A stretch of 64,000 nt of DNA from Bosea sp. 685 (GCF_031884435.1 NZ_CP134779.1:3782001-3846000), one strand, 5' to 3'. Positions 11,139-20,223 are shown, counted from the stretch's first letter. Program-made: numbers and translations. Notes: generated by a model from the sequence alone, not told the origin.

Positions 11139-12036
11139 CGCCTTCTCCGCGCCCGGCCGCTTTTTCCGCGGCAACCTGCACACGCATTCGAACCGCTCGG
11201 ACGGCAAGATCAGCCCCGAGGAGGTCTGCGCGCGTTATCGCGAGCGCGGCTACGACTTCATCTGCCTGTCAGACCATTTCATGCCGAAATACGAATATCC
11301 GATCACCGACACGACGGCCTATCGAACCGACGGCTTCTGCACGATCCTCGGGGCGGAGTGCCATGCGCCGGCGACCGCGGCGGGCGAGCAATGGCACATT
11401 CTCGCCGTTGGCCTGCCGCTTGATTTTCCGCCGAACCTGGATGGCGAGACCGGTCCGCAAATCGCCCGGCGCTGCCTCGATGCCGGAGCTTTCCTGGCGA
11501 TCCCGCATCCCGAATGGTACGGGCTGACCACGGAAGACGCCGCCAGCATTCCAGGCGCGCATGCGGTGGAGATCTATAATCATACCAGCCAGGTGCGGCA
11601 GTCGCGCGGTGGCGGCGCCTATTACCTCGACATGCTCCTGGCCGGCGGCCGGCGCATCAATGCGCTCGCCTGCGACGACGCGCACTGGCTCGTCGAGGGC
11701 GATGAAAACCGGGATGCCTTCGGCGGCTGGGTGATGGTCAAGGCCGAGCGCAACGAACCGGCCGCGCTCGTCGCGGCGCTGAAGGCCGGCCATTACTACG
11801 CGACGCAAGGCCCGGTGATCGAGACGATCGCGGTGAAGGACGGCCATATCGAGATCGCCTGCTCGGCCGCCGCGCAGATCATCGTCGTCGGCCGCGCCTC
11901 CAGGAACGAAGCGGTCGCCGGCTTCGACCTGACGCGCGCGCGCTTCCCGCTCGGGAAATTCTCGGGCAGCTGGTGCCGCGCCATGGTCGTGGCGCAGGAC
12001 GGCAAGACAGCCTGGTCGAACCCGATCTATCTCTGA
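11128..12036 (+). CDS. PHP-domain metallohydrolase (CehA/McbA-like)
   Basis: 302 aa, translationally coupled to the ATPase gene (overlap of 11 bp). The polymerase-and-histidinol-phosphatase fold is seen in GNLHTHSNRSDGK (His-x-His and Asp), FICLSDHFMPKY, a Glu in TILGAECHA, IPHPEWYG and ALACDDAHW, all likely metal ligands. The C-terminal 90 residues look like the beta-sandwich that follows PHP domains in the CehA/McbA group, which includes carbaryl hydrolase and other ester or phosphoester hydrolases. Being the last gene of an importer operon, it probably hydrolyses the imported compound in the cytoplasm. With a phosphonate cluster next door, a phosphoester or phosphonate ester is a reasonable but unproven guess. 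Confidence 0.85.
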   Translation: MPADAFSAPGRFFRGNLHTHSNRSDGKISPEEVCARYRERGYDFICLSDHFMPKYEYPITDTTAYRTDGFCTILGAECHAPATAAGEQWHILAVGLPLDFPPNLDGETGPQIARRCLDAGAFLAIPHPEWYGLTTEDAASIPGAHAVEIYNHTSQVRQSRGGGAYYLDMLLAGGRRINALACDDAHWLVEGDENRDAFGGWVMVKAERNEPAALVAALKAGHYYATQGPVIETIAVKDGHIEIACSAAAQIIVVGRASRNEAVAGFDLTRARFPLGKFSGSWCRAMVVAQDGKTAWSNPIYL

Positions 12037-12049
12037 ACCCGGCCGGGAT

Positions 12050-12152
12050 GCACGGCGTGATTCCAAGGATGAACAGCATGCTCCGGCAGGCTCCCGAGCC
12101 AGCCGGAGCATGCTTGAAACGCCGCTTCGCGGCTCCTTGGGATGAGGGCTCG
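12050..12152. repeat. Diverged copy of dispersed palindrome family B, after the PHP gene
   Basis: A 12-bp perfect inverted repeat (12076-12087 with 12102-12113, GCATGCTCCGGC and its complement) is followed by a GC-rich block ending in GGGATGAGGGCTCG. The same right-hand block, GCGGCTCCTcAGGATGAGGG, is found in the two better copies at 29680 and 50836. It begins 14 bp after the last gene of the operon and could stop or protect the transcript. Confidence 0.7.
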
Positions 12153-12293
12153 CATGATCGAACGGCCTCTCAGGCGCAAGGCCGGCAATCCCGATCTGCT
12201 TCACCGGGGGTGATCGGGAAGGGTCGGTCGCCGCAACGACCCGTTCGCATGTGTTCAGTATTGTACCATCATAAAAAACAGCCAAAGCTCGCC

Positions 12294-12381
12294 AGAGCAA
12301 TTTCCGATCCAGTTGGATCGTTCAATAGCTCTAGTTCATTGCTTCACGCGAACCGGTGTCCACTTCGCTCGAAAACGCTCT
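12294..12381 (-). repeat. Dispersed repeat family A, copy 1
   Basis: On the minus strand this reads GAGCGTTTTCGAGCGAAGTG, then GACACCGGTTCGCGTGAAG, and ends near CCAACTGGATCGGAAATTGC. The same blocks recur at 33491, 37461, 44356 and (as a fragment) 60217. All copies are intergenic. The 343-bp gap from 12037 to 12379 holds only this and the family B copy. Confidence 0.85.
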
Positions 12382-12809
12382 AAGCCAGGCTGGCGGCGCG
12401 CGGGGAGAGGCTGACCTCGCGGGCGCGGTCGAGATGACGGCGCAACAGCACCGCCGCGATCTCGCGCTCGCCGGCCTCCAGCCAGGCGATGAAGCGCTGG
12501 ATCGTGGCGCCAAGCGTCGCCGGATCGCCCCGATGCTCCATGATCGCCACCGGGGTTGGGGGCACATCACGGATCATCACATCGTCGCTGGTAAAACGCG
12601 TCTGCATGAGCTTGCTCCTCGCATCGTCGAAAGGCCCGAAGGCCGCAAACCACGGTTCCCAGTCGGGAGACTTCCGGAACGACGAAGGCGATTGGCGATT
12701 CAGCATTGGCATGAAATCAGTATGGCCATGAATTCAGCATTGGCGTGAGCCGATACGAGCCGACCGGCTTCAGCGGGACGCCATAGGCGCGCTTGAAGGC
12801 GTCGTAACG
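12380..12809 (-). pseudogene. Remnant of an AraC-type regulator with GyrI-like domain, with a foreign tail
   Basis: On the minus strand, 12809-12720 reads YDAFKRAYGVPLKPV and YRLTPMLN, the end of an AraC DNA-binding domain; it then hits a stop and shifts frame. The next open part (12712-12380, 110 aa) begins like the linker and GyrI domain that normally follow (FRKSPDWEPWFAAFGPFDDA, then IRDVPPTPVAIMEHRGDPAT, TIQRFIAW). After that Trp the sequence changes to LEAGEREIAAVLLRRHLDRA, which looks like the last helix of a GntR/FCD regulator. A 13-bp direct repeat (ATTCAGCATTGGC at 12698 and 12732) marks a small duplication that probably broke the frame. The first half of the HTH is missing. Confidence 0.65.
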
Positions 12810-12888
12810 TAAAGCCGGTTAGGCTCGACATGCCGTCGTCACAGGGGTGCCCGGTCGCGGCAGCAAGCCGCGCTCAGAATGCTCAAGC

Positions 12889-15800
12889 TCAGAACGCTAT
12901 TGTGAGAGCGGAGAGCGGAACGGCCAGGCAGGTCAGGCATTGATCGGGCTCGCCGTCGAAATCGACCATATGGGCGAAGCGCCCCTCGACGACACGAACC
13001 GAGCAGCTTTCGCATTGGCCGACCCGGCAACCGTTCGGCAGCGACAGGCCAGCAGTGAGCGCGGCATCGAGGATGGGGCCGGCGGCGGGCGTCCAGAGGA
13101 AGGATTCTCCCGTTCCCGCGATCGTCACGGTCTGCGGTTCCAGCCGGGCGGGCATCTCTCCCGGCGCAGAAAAAGCCTCAGTGAAGATGTCGAAGCGCGG
13201 CAGGCCCAGCCGCAGCAGCGCATCCGTCATCGCCTTGTTGAAGCCCGGCGAGCCGCACAGATAGGCGAGCGGCCGCTGCGGGACGAGATCTGCAATGCCG
13301 CTCAGGTCAAGCCGCCCCTCCCGGTCGAAGCGCTTCGCCAGCCGGTCCTCGTCACTTGGCTGCGAATAGGCCGTCACGCGGTGCAGCGCCTCCAGCTCTT
13401 GCGCGAGTTCGTCGAGGCGCCCGGCGAGGTAATGCTCGGCGCCGTTGCGGCAGCCATGCAGGAGGTGAACCTCGTGCGACGGCCTTGGCTTTGCAGCCGC
13501 CAGCGCTTCGAGATAGCCGATGAACGGCGTGATGCCGATCCCGCCCGCGATCAGAATGACAGGGCGCGTGCTGGTGACGGGCAGCGTGAAGACGCCGGAC
13601 GGCGCCTCGACCAGCACCGCGTCGCCGACGCGCAGATGCTGGAGGGCCAGCGAGAGCGAGGCGGCGCCTGTGGTCTGCGCGCTGCGGCGCACCGCGATCG
13701 AGAGTTCGCCTGGGCGGCTCGCCTTGCCCGTCAGGGAATAGGCGCGCGCCAGCGGCTTGTCCGGCAGGCGGATGAGGACATGCTGGCCGGGTACGAAATC
13801 GGGTAGGCCGCGATCGTCGCATGGCGCGAGCGACACTGCGATGGCGTCGAGGCCTTCCGGCTGAGCCGAGGCAACCCTGAAGCGGCGCGTGCCGGTCCAG
13901 CATCCCTGATTCGCGGAGGGGTGGCGCCGGATGTCACATCCGACGGCGCGCAACGGCACCGATCCGCTGACGGGATCGCGCTGCGCATCTCCCAGGACGG
14001 CGTTGATATTCGTCGTGTCGGAGCCGGTGATCGCGCCGCCGGCAAGCCCCAGCGGCACGCATGCCTCCCACCAGCCGAATTCCGCCACGACCGTCCGGTC
14101 GTCGAGCGCCGTGTTGATGCGGACGCGCAAGGTCGCGCGGCCGATGCGCGTCTCGACCATGGCCCAGTCCCCCTGGGACAGCCCACGCGCCTGCGCCAGG
14201 CCCGAACCGATCTCGACCGAAGGATCGGGCGCCTTGCGCCGCAGCGAGGCGATATGGCGATGCGAGCTATGCACGAACCAGCCGCTCTTGGCGGTCGTCA
14301 GCAGCAACGGCAAGGGGCTCGTTTCGGCAGGCCCGTCATCGGCTGAGACGAAATCGGCAAGCGGGTCGTAGCCATGCTCATGCATCAGCTCGGAATAGAG
14401 CTCGACGCGGCGGGTCGGGGTCGCGAAGCCCTGCGCCCCGCCCTCCCCGAGATCGGCGAATTTGCGGTAGTGGAAAGGCTGGGGGAAGCGCTTGCCATCG
14501 GGCAAGGCGCGCAATTCCTCGACCGTGACGCCAAGCGGCGCAAGCTGGTGGTTCCAGCCGGCGACGATGTCTCCTCCAAAGAAGCTGTCCGCCAGGCCCA
14601 TGCGTGTCGCCAGCGCCATGACGATCTCGTAATCGGCGCGGGACTGCGCGAACCGCGGCAGCATCTGGCGCCGGAACTGCACCGTCTCGACGGCTTCCTG
14701 CGTGATCTCGAAGCCGATGCGCAACGCCTCGCGCTCCCAGGGCATGCTCACCGGCAAGACGATGTCGGCGCATTCGGCGGTCGGATTCATGAACATGTCG
14801 GCGTGGACATGGAATTCGAGCGCCTGCAGTGCCGCAAGGTTGCGGCTCGTATCGGCCTGCGAGACGGCGAAATTCGTGCCGAAGCTCATCAGGGCGCGCA
14901 CGCGATAGGGTTCGCCCTGCAGCACCGCCCGGCTGAAGTCGCGCGCGGTGATCCAGCCGCGAGCCGGCGGCCCGAGCGGCAATTCGTCGAGGCCGAGCGC
15001 CTTCTCCTTCTGCCCTGGCGGCAGCAGCGACAGATCGTTGATCGTATTGGCCGGTGGCGGCACCGGCCAGATATTGCCGCCTTCGCGGTCACAGGAGCCC
15101 GTCAGCGCGAAGAGGGTGGCGATCGCCCTCTCGGTCATCGTCGCATTGCTGTGCTGGCCGACGCCGGTCCAGCTATAATAGGCGAGGCGAGGCGCATCTT
15201 CGAGCAGGGCGTGGAAGGCGGCGATCTCGGCCTCGGCGATCCAGGTCAGCTCCGCCACGCGGGAGAGCGTGTAGCCGCGCGCCCGTTCGGCAAGCAGGTG
15301 GAAGACGGTCGTGGCGTCGATCACGCGGCCGTCGAGCGCCTGCAGGGCGACCGCCGCGTCGAGCTGGATGCCGGCGCCATCGGGAAACGTCTGCCTGGTG
15401 TCGTAGCAGGCCGGCTTGCCGGCATCGTCGAGGATGACGAAGCCATCCGGGGCGCCCGCGATGATCTCGGATGCGCGCACAAAGCGGCCCGAGGCGCGAT
15501 CGATCAGAAGCGGCGCATTCGTCCAGTCCCGCACGAAATCGGCATCATAGCTGCGCGTCTCGATCAAATGGCGGATGGCGCCCATGGCAAGGGCGGCATC
15601 GGCGCCCGGCCGCATCCGCAGCCAAAGATCGGCCTGCTGGCCGGAGCCGTCCGGCTTGGGGTCGATGACGACGACCCTGGCGCCGCGGCTTCGCGCCTCG
15701 GCGATCCGGCTCGCCTGCGCCAGCCAGGTCCGGGCCGGGTTATGGCCCCAGAGCACGATCACATCGGCGCGCTCATAGTGCGGAATGCCGAGGCCGCGGC

Positions 15801-16263
15801 CGAATGTCAGCGCATGCGCATAATCCTTGTGCCAGCCGCAGACCTCGACCGCATAGATCAGGTTGGGGCTGCCGAAGCAGCGGATGAAGCGCTCGACCCA
15901 ATCATAGCTGTCGACGATCGGGGTGCCGCTGAAGGTCGTCATGGCGAAGGCGACGGCCTCCGCGCCCGATTCCGCGCGGATCGACAACAGGCGCGCCGCG
16001 ATCTCGTCGAGCGCTTCGTCCCAGCTGATCGGCGCCCATCGCGGCGTGCCGCCGTCCTTCCCGCCGATGCGGCGCAACGGCGTGGTCAGGCGCAGCGGGC
16101 TGTGGACCATTTCCGGCGCCGCGCGCCCCTTGGCGCACAGGGCGCCGCCCGTGGGGTGGCCGGGGCGAGGCTCGACCCCGACCATCCGGCCGTTCTCGAC
16201 GAGGGTCACCGAGCCGCAGCGCGAGCGGCACAGCGTGCAGTATCCGTCATGTCGTTCGATCAT
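12889..16263 (-). CDS. Molybdopterin oxidoreductase fused to a flavin/NAD(P)/2Fe-2S reductase
   Basis: 1124 aa from the Met at 16263; a start at 16311 (16 aa more) is also open. Four domains in order: a 4Fe-4S site with Cys9, Cys12, Cys16 and Cys43 (CTLCRSRC ... ALCAKG); a bis-MGD molybdopterin domain of the DMSO-reductase superfamily with likely Mo ligand Cys142 (VEVCGWHKDY); from about residue 760 a ferredoxin-reductase unit with flavin motif RAYSLTG and nucleotide motif GGIGITPF; and a plant-type 2Fe-2S centre at the C-terminus (GCRVGQCESC ... CLTC, Cys1079, 1084, 1087 and about 1112). No Tat signal is seen, so it should work in the cytoplasm with NAD(P)H as partner and need no other electron carrier. 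It is the last gene of an ABC importer operon. The substrate is unknown; assimilatory nitrate reductases with fused reductase parts are the nearest design known to me, but this is not obviously one. Confidence 0.88.
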   Translation of the reverse strand: MIERHDGYCTLCRSRCGSVTLVENGRMVGVEPRPGHPTGGALCAKGRAAPEMVHSPLRLTTPLRRIGGKDGGTPRWAPISWDEALDEIAARLLSIRAESGAEAVAFAMTTFSGTPIVDSYDWVERFIRCFGSPNLIYAVEVCGWHKDYAHALTFGRGLGIPHYERADVIVLWGHNPARTWLAQASRIAEARSRGARVVVIDPKPDGSGQQADLWLRMRPGADAALAMGAIRHLIETRSYDADFVRDWTNAPLLIDRASGRFVRASEIIAGAPDGFVILDDAGKPACYDTRQTFPDGAGIQLDAAVALQALDGRVIDATTVFHLLAERARGYTLSRVAELTWIAEAEIAAFHALLEDAPRLAYYSWTGVGQHSNATMTERAIATLFALTGSCDREGGNIWPVPPPANTINDLSLLPPGQKEKALGLDELPLGPPARGWITARDFSRAVLQGEPYRVRALMSFGTNFAVSQADTSRNLAALQALEFHVHADMFMNPTAECADIVLPVSMPWEREALRIGFEITQEAVETVQFRRQMLPRFAQSRADYEIVMALATRMGLADSFFGGDIVAGWNHQLAPLGVTVEELRALPDGKRFPQPFHYRKFADLGEGGAQGFATPTRRVELYSELMHEHGYDPLADFVSADDGPAETSPLPLLLTTAKSGWFVHSSHRHIASLRRKAPDPSVEIGSGLAQARGLSQGDWAMVETRIGRATLRVRINTALDDRTVVAEFGWWEACVPLGLAGGAITGSDTTNINAVLGDAQRDPVSGSVPLRAVGCDIRRHPSANQGCWTGTRRFRVASAQPEGLDAIAVSLAPCDDRGLPDFVPGQHVLIRLPDKPLARAYSLTGKASRPGELSIAVRRSAQTTGAASLSLALQHLRVGDAVLVEAPSGVFTLPVTSTRPVILIAGGIGITPFIGYLEALAAAKPRPSHEVHLLHGCRNGAEHYLAGRLDELAQELEALHRVTAYSQPSDEDRLAKRFDREGRLDLSGIADLVPQRPLAYLCGSPGFNKAMTDALLRLGLPRFDIFTEAFSAPGEMPARLEPQTVTIAGTGESFLWTPAAGPILDAALTAGLSLPNGCRVGQCESCSVRVVEGRFAHMVDFDGEPDQCLTCLAVPLSALTIAF

Positions 16264-16369
16264 CACGCGCCTCGAAGCGGTTTCGTCCCAGTGCGCGTCT
16301 TGCGCGCGCATTCTCGTTCGGGCGCGGCCCTCGCCGCGCGCGCGTCATCCCTGCCGGTGCCTCAAAATC

Positions 16370-17431
16370 TCAGAAGGCGCGTGTCGCTGCCGCTGACCAT
16401 GCCGCGACCACGCGGTCGCCCGGCCTGGGAAGCTCGCTCTGCGCGATATCCTGGTTCTGCTTATGGGCGATCAGGCGCTGGCCGGCATCGCTGCGGACGA
16501 TGAATTCGGTCAGCGCACCGCGATAGGAGACCGCCTCGACAGTCGCTGCCATCTGGTTATCCGCATGGATCGCCATTGCAGGCCGGTGCAAGCTGATGCG
16601 TTCGGGGCGGATCGCGATGGTCGAGGCGCCGGCGCGACGCGCATCGGCCGTGATTGCCAGCGTTTCGCCGTTGCTGGCGCGGAAGCGGTCCGGCGCGGCG
16701 AGATCGCCCTCCATGAAGTTCGCCAGGCCGATGAATTCGGCGACGAAGCGGCTCGCCGGCGCCTCATAGATCTCGTGAGGCGTGCCGATCTGCTCGACCT
16801 TGCCCGCCGACATCACCACAATCCTGTCGGCCACGCTCATCGCCTCGTCCTGGTCATGCGTGACGAAGATGGTGGTGAGACCGAGCTTCGACTGGAGACG
16901 CCGCAGATCGGTCCTGACCTCGTGCCTCAGCCTGGCGTCCAGCGCCGACAGGGGTTCGTCGAGGAGCAGGACTTCCGGCTGGTAGACGATGGCGCGCGCC
17001 AGGGCGACGCGCTGTTGCTGGCCGCCGGAGAGCTGCTTGGGCAGCCTGTCCGCCAGATGATCAAGCTTGACGAGGGACAAGGCCTCGATGACGCGCGCTT
17101 GCGTCTCCTCGCGGCCGACCTTGCGCATCTCCAGCCCGAAGGCGACGTTCTGGGCGACGCTCATATGCGGGAAGAGCGCGTAGCCCTGGAAGACCAGGCC
17201 GGCATCGCGCAGATAGGGCGGCAGCACCGTCACGTCGCGGTCGCCGAAATGGATGCTGCCCTCGCTGGCGAGGGCGAGTCCCGCGATCATGCGCAGCGTC
17301 GTCGTCTTGCCGCAGCCGGAGGGGCCGAGGAAGGCGATGAACTCGCCCTGTGTGATCTCGAGCGAGACCTTGTCGACCGTGGTCAGGCTGCCATAGCGCT
17401 TGGTTACGTCGCGAAGTGTGATCTTTGACAT
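16370..17431 (-). CDS. ABC transporter ATP-binding protein (polyamine/iron/2-aminoethylphosphonate type)
   Basis: 353 aa. Walker A is GPSGCGKTT, the signature [15 protein letters not shown], Walker B LLLDEPLSALD, and the switch histidine is in FVTHDQDEAM. The C-terminal 110 residues form the TOBE regulatory beta-barrel (IAIRPERISL, VEAVSYRGALTEFIV). This build is shared by PotA, FbpC and PhnT ATPases. Its start is 10 bp after the permease stop. Between its stop and the molybdoenzyme start there are 58 or 106 bp without a terminator, so the enzyme is probably in the same transcript. Confidence 0.9.
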   Translation of the reverse strand: MSKITLRDVTKRYGSLTTVDKVSLEITQGEFIAFLGPSGCGKTTTLRMIAGLALASEGSIHFGDRDVTVLPPYLRDAGLVFQGYALFPHMSVAQNVAFGLEMRKVGREETQARVIEALSLVKLDHLADRLPKQLSGGQQQRVALARAIVYQPEVLLLDEPLSALDARLRHEVRTDLRRLQSKLGLTTIFVTHDQDEAMSVADRIVVMSAGKVEQIGTPHEIYEAPASRFVAEFIGLANFMEGDLAAPDRFRASNGETLAITADARRAGASTIAIRPERISLHRPAMAIHADNQMAATVEAVSYRGALTEFIVRSDAGQRLIAHKQNQDIAQSELPRPGDRVVAAWSAAATRAF

Positions 17432-17441
17432 CGACGCCTTC

Positions 17442-18272
17442 TCAGAATGCGCGCGTGAGCTTGAAATAGCGGTCCGTGACCACGAGCCCGGCCGCGATGA
17501 GGACGATCTGGACGGTGGCGACGGCCGCGATCGTGGGATCGATGCTCCACTCCAGATAGTTCACGATGGCGATGGGCAGCGTGGTGGTGCCGGGCCCCAC
17601 CAGGAACAGGGACTTCTCGAGGTCGACGAACGAGACCACGAACGAGAACAGCCCACCCGCCACGACACCCGGCCGGATGACCGGCCAGGTCACGCGCCAG
17701 AAGGCCTTGAGCGGCCGGGCTCCCATGGTGAGCGCCGCTTCCTCGAGCTGGCGGTCGGCTCCCAGCAGCGAGGCGGTGACGAGCCTGACCGTCCAGGGCA
17801 GAGCGATGAGGCTGTGGGCGATCGCCAGCCCAGCAAAGGTCATCGCGATCTGGATGCCGGTCACGACCTCGATCTCGATCAGGAACATGTAGAAGGCCGC
17901 GCCCGCGACGATGCCCGGCACGATCAATGGCGCCAGCAGCAAGGCCTGGATCGCCTCCCGCCCGGGAAAATCGCCCCGCGCCAGCACGACGGAGGCGGGA
18001 ACGCCGACCAGCAGGCTGACCAGCGTCGCCACCATGCCCAGTTGCAGGCTGGTGACGAAGCCGTCGCGAAACCGGGTCATCTCCCAGGCAGCCAGATACC
18101 AGTCGAGCGTGTAGCCGCTCGGCGGAAAGCCGATGATCTTGTTCTTGAAGAAGCTGACCCAGATCACCGCGACGAGCGGCGCCAGCACCGCCACGAAGGC
18201 GATGGCGGAGCCCAGGATCATGGCGGGACGAAAGCTGTCGAATCTTACCGGAGTGGCGCGCCGCATCGTCAC
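17442..18272 (-). CDS. ABC transporter permease, PotC type
   Basis: 276 aa inner-membrane protein. A first membrane segment at about residues 16-36 (AMILGSAIAFVAVLAPLVAV) is followed by the PotC loop (FFKNKIIGFPPSGYTLDWYL) and the docking loop EEAALTMGARPLKAFWRVTW. Its start overlaps the stop of the upstream permease by 4 bp. It forms the channel with that permease. Confidence 0.9.
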   Translation of the reverse strand: MTMRRATPVRFDSFRPAMILGSAIAFVAVLAPLVAVIWVSFFKNKIIGFPPSGYTLDWYLAAWEMTRFRDGFVTSLQLGMVATLVSLLVGVPASVVLARGDFPGREAIQALLLAPLIVPGIVAGAAFYMFLIEIEVVTGIQIAMTFAGLAIAHSLIALPWTVRLVTASLLGADRQLEEAALTMGARPLKAFWRVTWPVIRPGVVAGGLFSFVVSFVDLEKSLFLVGPGTTTLPIAIVNYLEWSIDPTIAAVATVQIVLIAAGLVVTDRYFKLTRAF

Positions 18273-19198
18273 ACCATCCCGTAGCGCTTGCGCAGCGTGA
18301 CACTCGACAGCACGGTCAGCGCGAAGGTGACGCCCATCAGGATGAAGGCTAGACTCGCCGCGAAAGGCCAGTTGTAGACCTTGATCGCCTGCTCATAGAC
18401 CTTCGGCGCCATCATCTGGAAGGACGGCCCTCCGATCAGGACGGGCGTCGCATAGGCGTTCACGGCCAGCACGAAGCAGAGCAGGCAGCCGGAGAAGATG
18501 CCGGGCATCGCCAGCGGCAGCAGCACGCGAAAGAACATCGACCAGGGCCGGGCGCCAAGGCTGAGCGCCGCCTCCTCGTAGATTTCGCCGATGCCCTCGA
18601 ACACGCTCTGCAGCGAGATGATCATGAAGGGCAGGAGCACGGCGATGAGGCCGATCACGACCGCAGCGCCCGTATAGAGAATGCGGACAGGCTCGACGAT
18701 GATGCCGGCGTAAAGCAGCGCCGAATTGACCAGCCCACGATCCGCCAGCAGCACCATCCAGCCGGCGGCGCGCACGGCATTGCCCATCAAAAGGGGGATG
18801 ATCGTCGCCAGGATCAGCGCGGTCTTCAGGCCCGGGCTCGTCAGGCGCGTGAGGATGTAGGCCGCAGGCAGGCCCAGCAGCAGGCAGACCACTGTGCAGG
18901 AGGCCGCGACCGTCAAGGTGCGCGCCAGAATCCACAGATAGAACGGATCGCCGAAGAAGCGCGTATAGTTCTCCAGCGTCAGCCCCTCGGTGGCGACCTG
19001 GCCCGGATCGAACACCGCGAGACTCGTCCGCCCCATCATGACGAGGGGCAGGACAAGGCCGGCCAGCACCAGGGTCAGGCTCGGGAGCAGCAGCCAGCCG
19101 GCACTGAACCGGCGGGCGGGGCGCGGCGAAAGGCTCGGTGCGGGGGCATCCAAGGCCAGGGTCAAGCCTTGAATTCCTTGTTCCACCATTCGACCCAT
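18269..19198 (-). CDS. ABC transporter permease, PotB type
   Basis: 309 aa as drawn. The membrane part begins near residue 34 (WLLLPSLTLVLAGLVLPLVM) and the docking loop is YEEAALSLGARPWSMFFRVL. The N-terminus is uncertain: the ATG at 19198 lies 37 bp inside the binding-protein gene, while a TTG at 19165 overlaps that gene's TGA by the TTGA arrangement and has AAGGA about 8 nt upstream. The TTG start would give 298 aa and is my favoured choice on spacing; the coordinates keep the longest frame. Confidence 0.88.
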   Translation of the reverse strand: MGRMVEQGIQGLTLALDAPAPSLSPRPARRFSAGWLLLPSLTLVLAGLVLPLVMMGRTSLAVFDPGQVATEGLTLENYTRFFGDPFYLWILARTLTVAASCTVVCLLLGLPAAYILTRLTSPGLKTALILATIIPLLMGNAVRAAGWMVLLADRGLVNSALLYAGIIVEPVRILYTGAAVVIGLIAVLLPFMIISLQSVFEGIGEIYEEAALSLGARPWSMFFRVLLPLAMPGIFSGCLLCFVLAVNAYATPVLIGGPSFQMMAPKVYEQAIKVYNWPFAASLAFILMGVTFALTVLSSVTLRKRYGMV

Positions 19199-20223
19199 TT
19201 CGGATCGTTCTTGGCCGCGTAGGCGTAGTCGACGAAGTTCAGCTTGGCGATTTGCTCGGGCGTGAGTTCGAGTCGCTTGCGCACATCAGATGCAAGCTCG
19301 GCATTGCCGGTCACCACTGAATAGGAGGTCGCCTCCGCGATCGCGCCCATGGGCTTGGGCTGCAGCATCGCGTCGAGATATTTATAGGCGCCGTCGGTAT
19401 TGCGGGCGCGCTTGGGAATACCGGCTCCGAACGAGACGAAGACCGCGCCTTCCCCGGGGTAGGCCCAGCGGATCGGCAGGCCTTCGACCTCCCATTGCAC
19501 AGCCCGGGCGCTGTAATTGGCCGAGATCCAGATCTCCTCGTCCTTGAAGGCGGCGGCGAGCGCCTGGTGCGAGGGGTAAAGCCGCGGTTGGACGGCCTTC
19601 TTCATATCGAGCAGCGCCGGGAAGGCCTTGCCGACATCGCCCATCGAGCCGCCATGGGAGAGCGCGGCGGCATAGATGTAGTTGAAGTAGATCTGGTCCA
19701 TCAGCCCGACGCGGCCGGCATATTTCGGGTTCCACAGATCGGTGAAGCTCGTGGGGGGCTCGGGAATCTTGGCGGGATTGTAGAGGATCACCACGCCGCC
19801 ATAGATGCAGGGCACGAGATAGGGCAGCCGGAACTTCTCGTTGACGCTGCCAAGGCTGGGGATGCGCGCGACATCGAGCGTCTCGAGCGCGCCCTGTGCG
19901 TTCATTTCATAGGCGTCGGCGTCGCTGAGCCAGGTCACGTCGACGGTGCCGCGCGGCAGCCGGCGCTCGGCGAGGAGCTTGGCCTTGCGCTCAGGCACCG
20001 GAGCGAGGTCATGGACGATGCGCAGCGGCGAGGCACCGAAGGCCGGGGCTTCAAACCCCTTCACGATGCGTTCGTTCCAGTCGCCGCCCCAGTTCGAGAC
20101 GACCAGATCGCCGCTCTGCGCCTGTGAGGGCGTGGGCAGCATTGCGCCCAGGGCAGTGGCCGCCCCAAGTCCGAGAAGGCGCCGACGGTCGAGACCGTCC
20201 GCCGCAAGATGATGATCCGACAC
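19162..20223 (-). CDS. ABC transporter substrate-binding protein, PotD/AfuA-like (type 2 periplasmic fold)
   Basis: 353 aa. A Tat signal (DRRRLLGLGAATALGAM, ending near PSQAQSG) precedes a mature protein starting LVVSNWGGDWNERIVKGFE, the usual opening of polyamine/thiamine/iron-type binding proteins. Further family points are YGGVVILYNPAKI, FTDLWNPKYAGRVGL and ISANYSARAVQWEVEGLP. The acidic pocket residues that hold polyamines cannot be located with confidence, so the ligand is open. It is the first gene of the importer-molybdoenzyme operon and is transcribed away from a response regulator across a 116-bp gap with a direct repeat. Confidence 0.88.
   Translation of the reverse strand: MSDHHLAADGLDRRRLLGLGAATALGAMLPTPSQAQSGDLVVSNWGGDWNERIVKGFEAPAFGASPLRIVHDLAPVPERKAKLLAERRLPRGTVDVTWLSDADAYEMNAQGALETLDVARIPSLGSVNEKFRLPYLVPCIYGGVVILYNPAKIPEPPTSFTDLWNPKYAGRVGLMDQIYFNYIYAAALSHGGSMGDVGKAFPALLDMKKAVQPRLYPSHQALAAAFKDEEIWISANYSARAVQWEVEGLPIRWAYPGEGAVFVSFGAGIPKRARNTDGAYKYLDAMLQPKPMGAIAEATSYSVVTGNAELASDVRKRLELTPEQIAKLNFVDYAYAAKNDPKWVEWWNKEFKA

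Noticed and set aside
12037..12380. Possible CRISPR or tRNA in the gene-free gap
   Set aside because: No regularly spaced repeats and no cloverleaf were found; the gap is explained by two dispersed repeats.
14374..16503. Long plus-strand open frame (709 aa) opposite the molybdoenzyme
   Set aside because: Antisense shadow of a high-GC gene; it lacks any family pattern, while the minus strand shows clear Cys and cofactor motifs.
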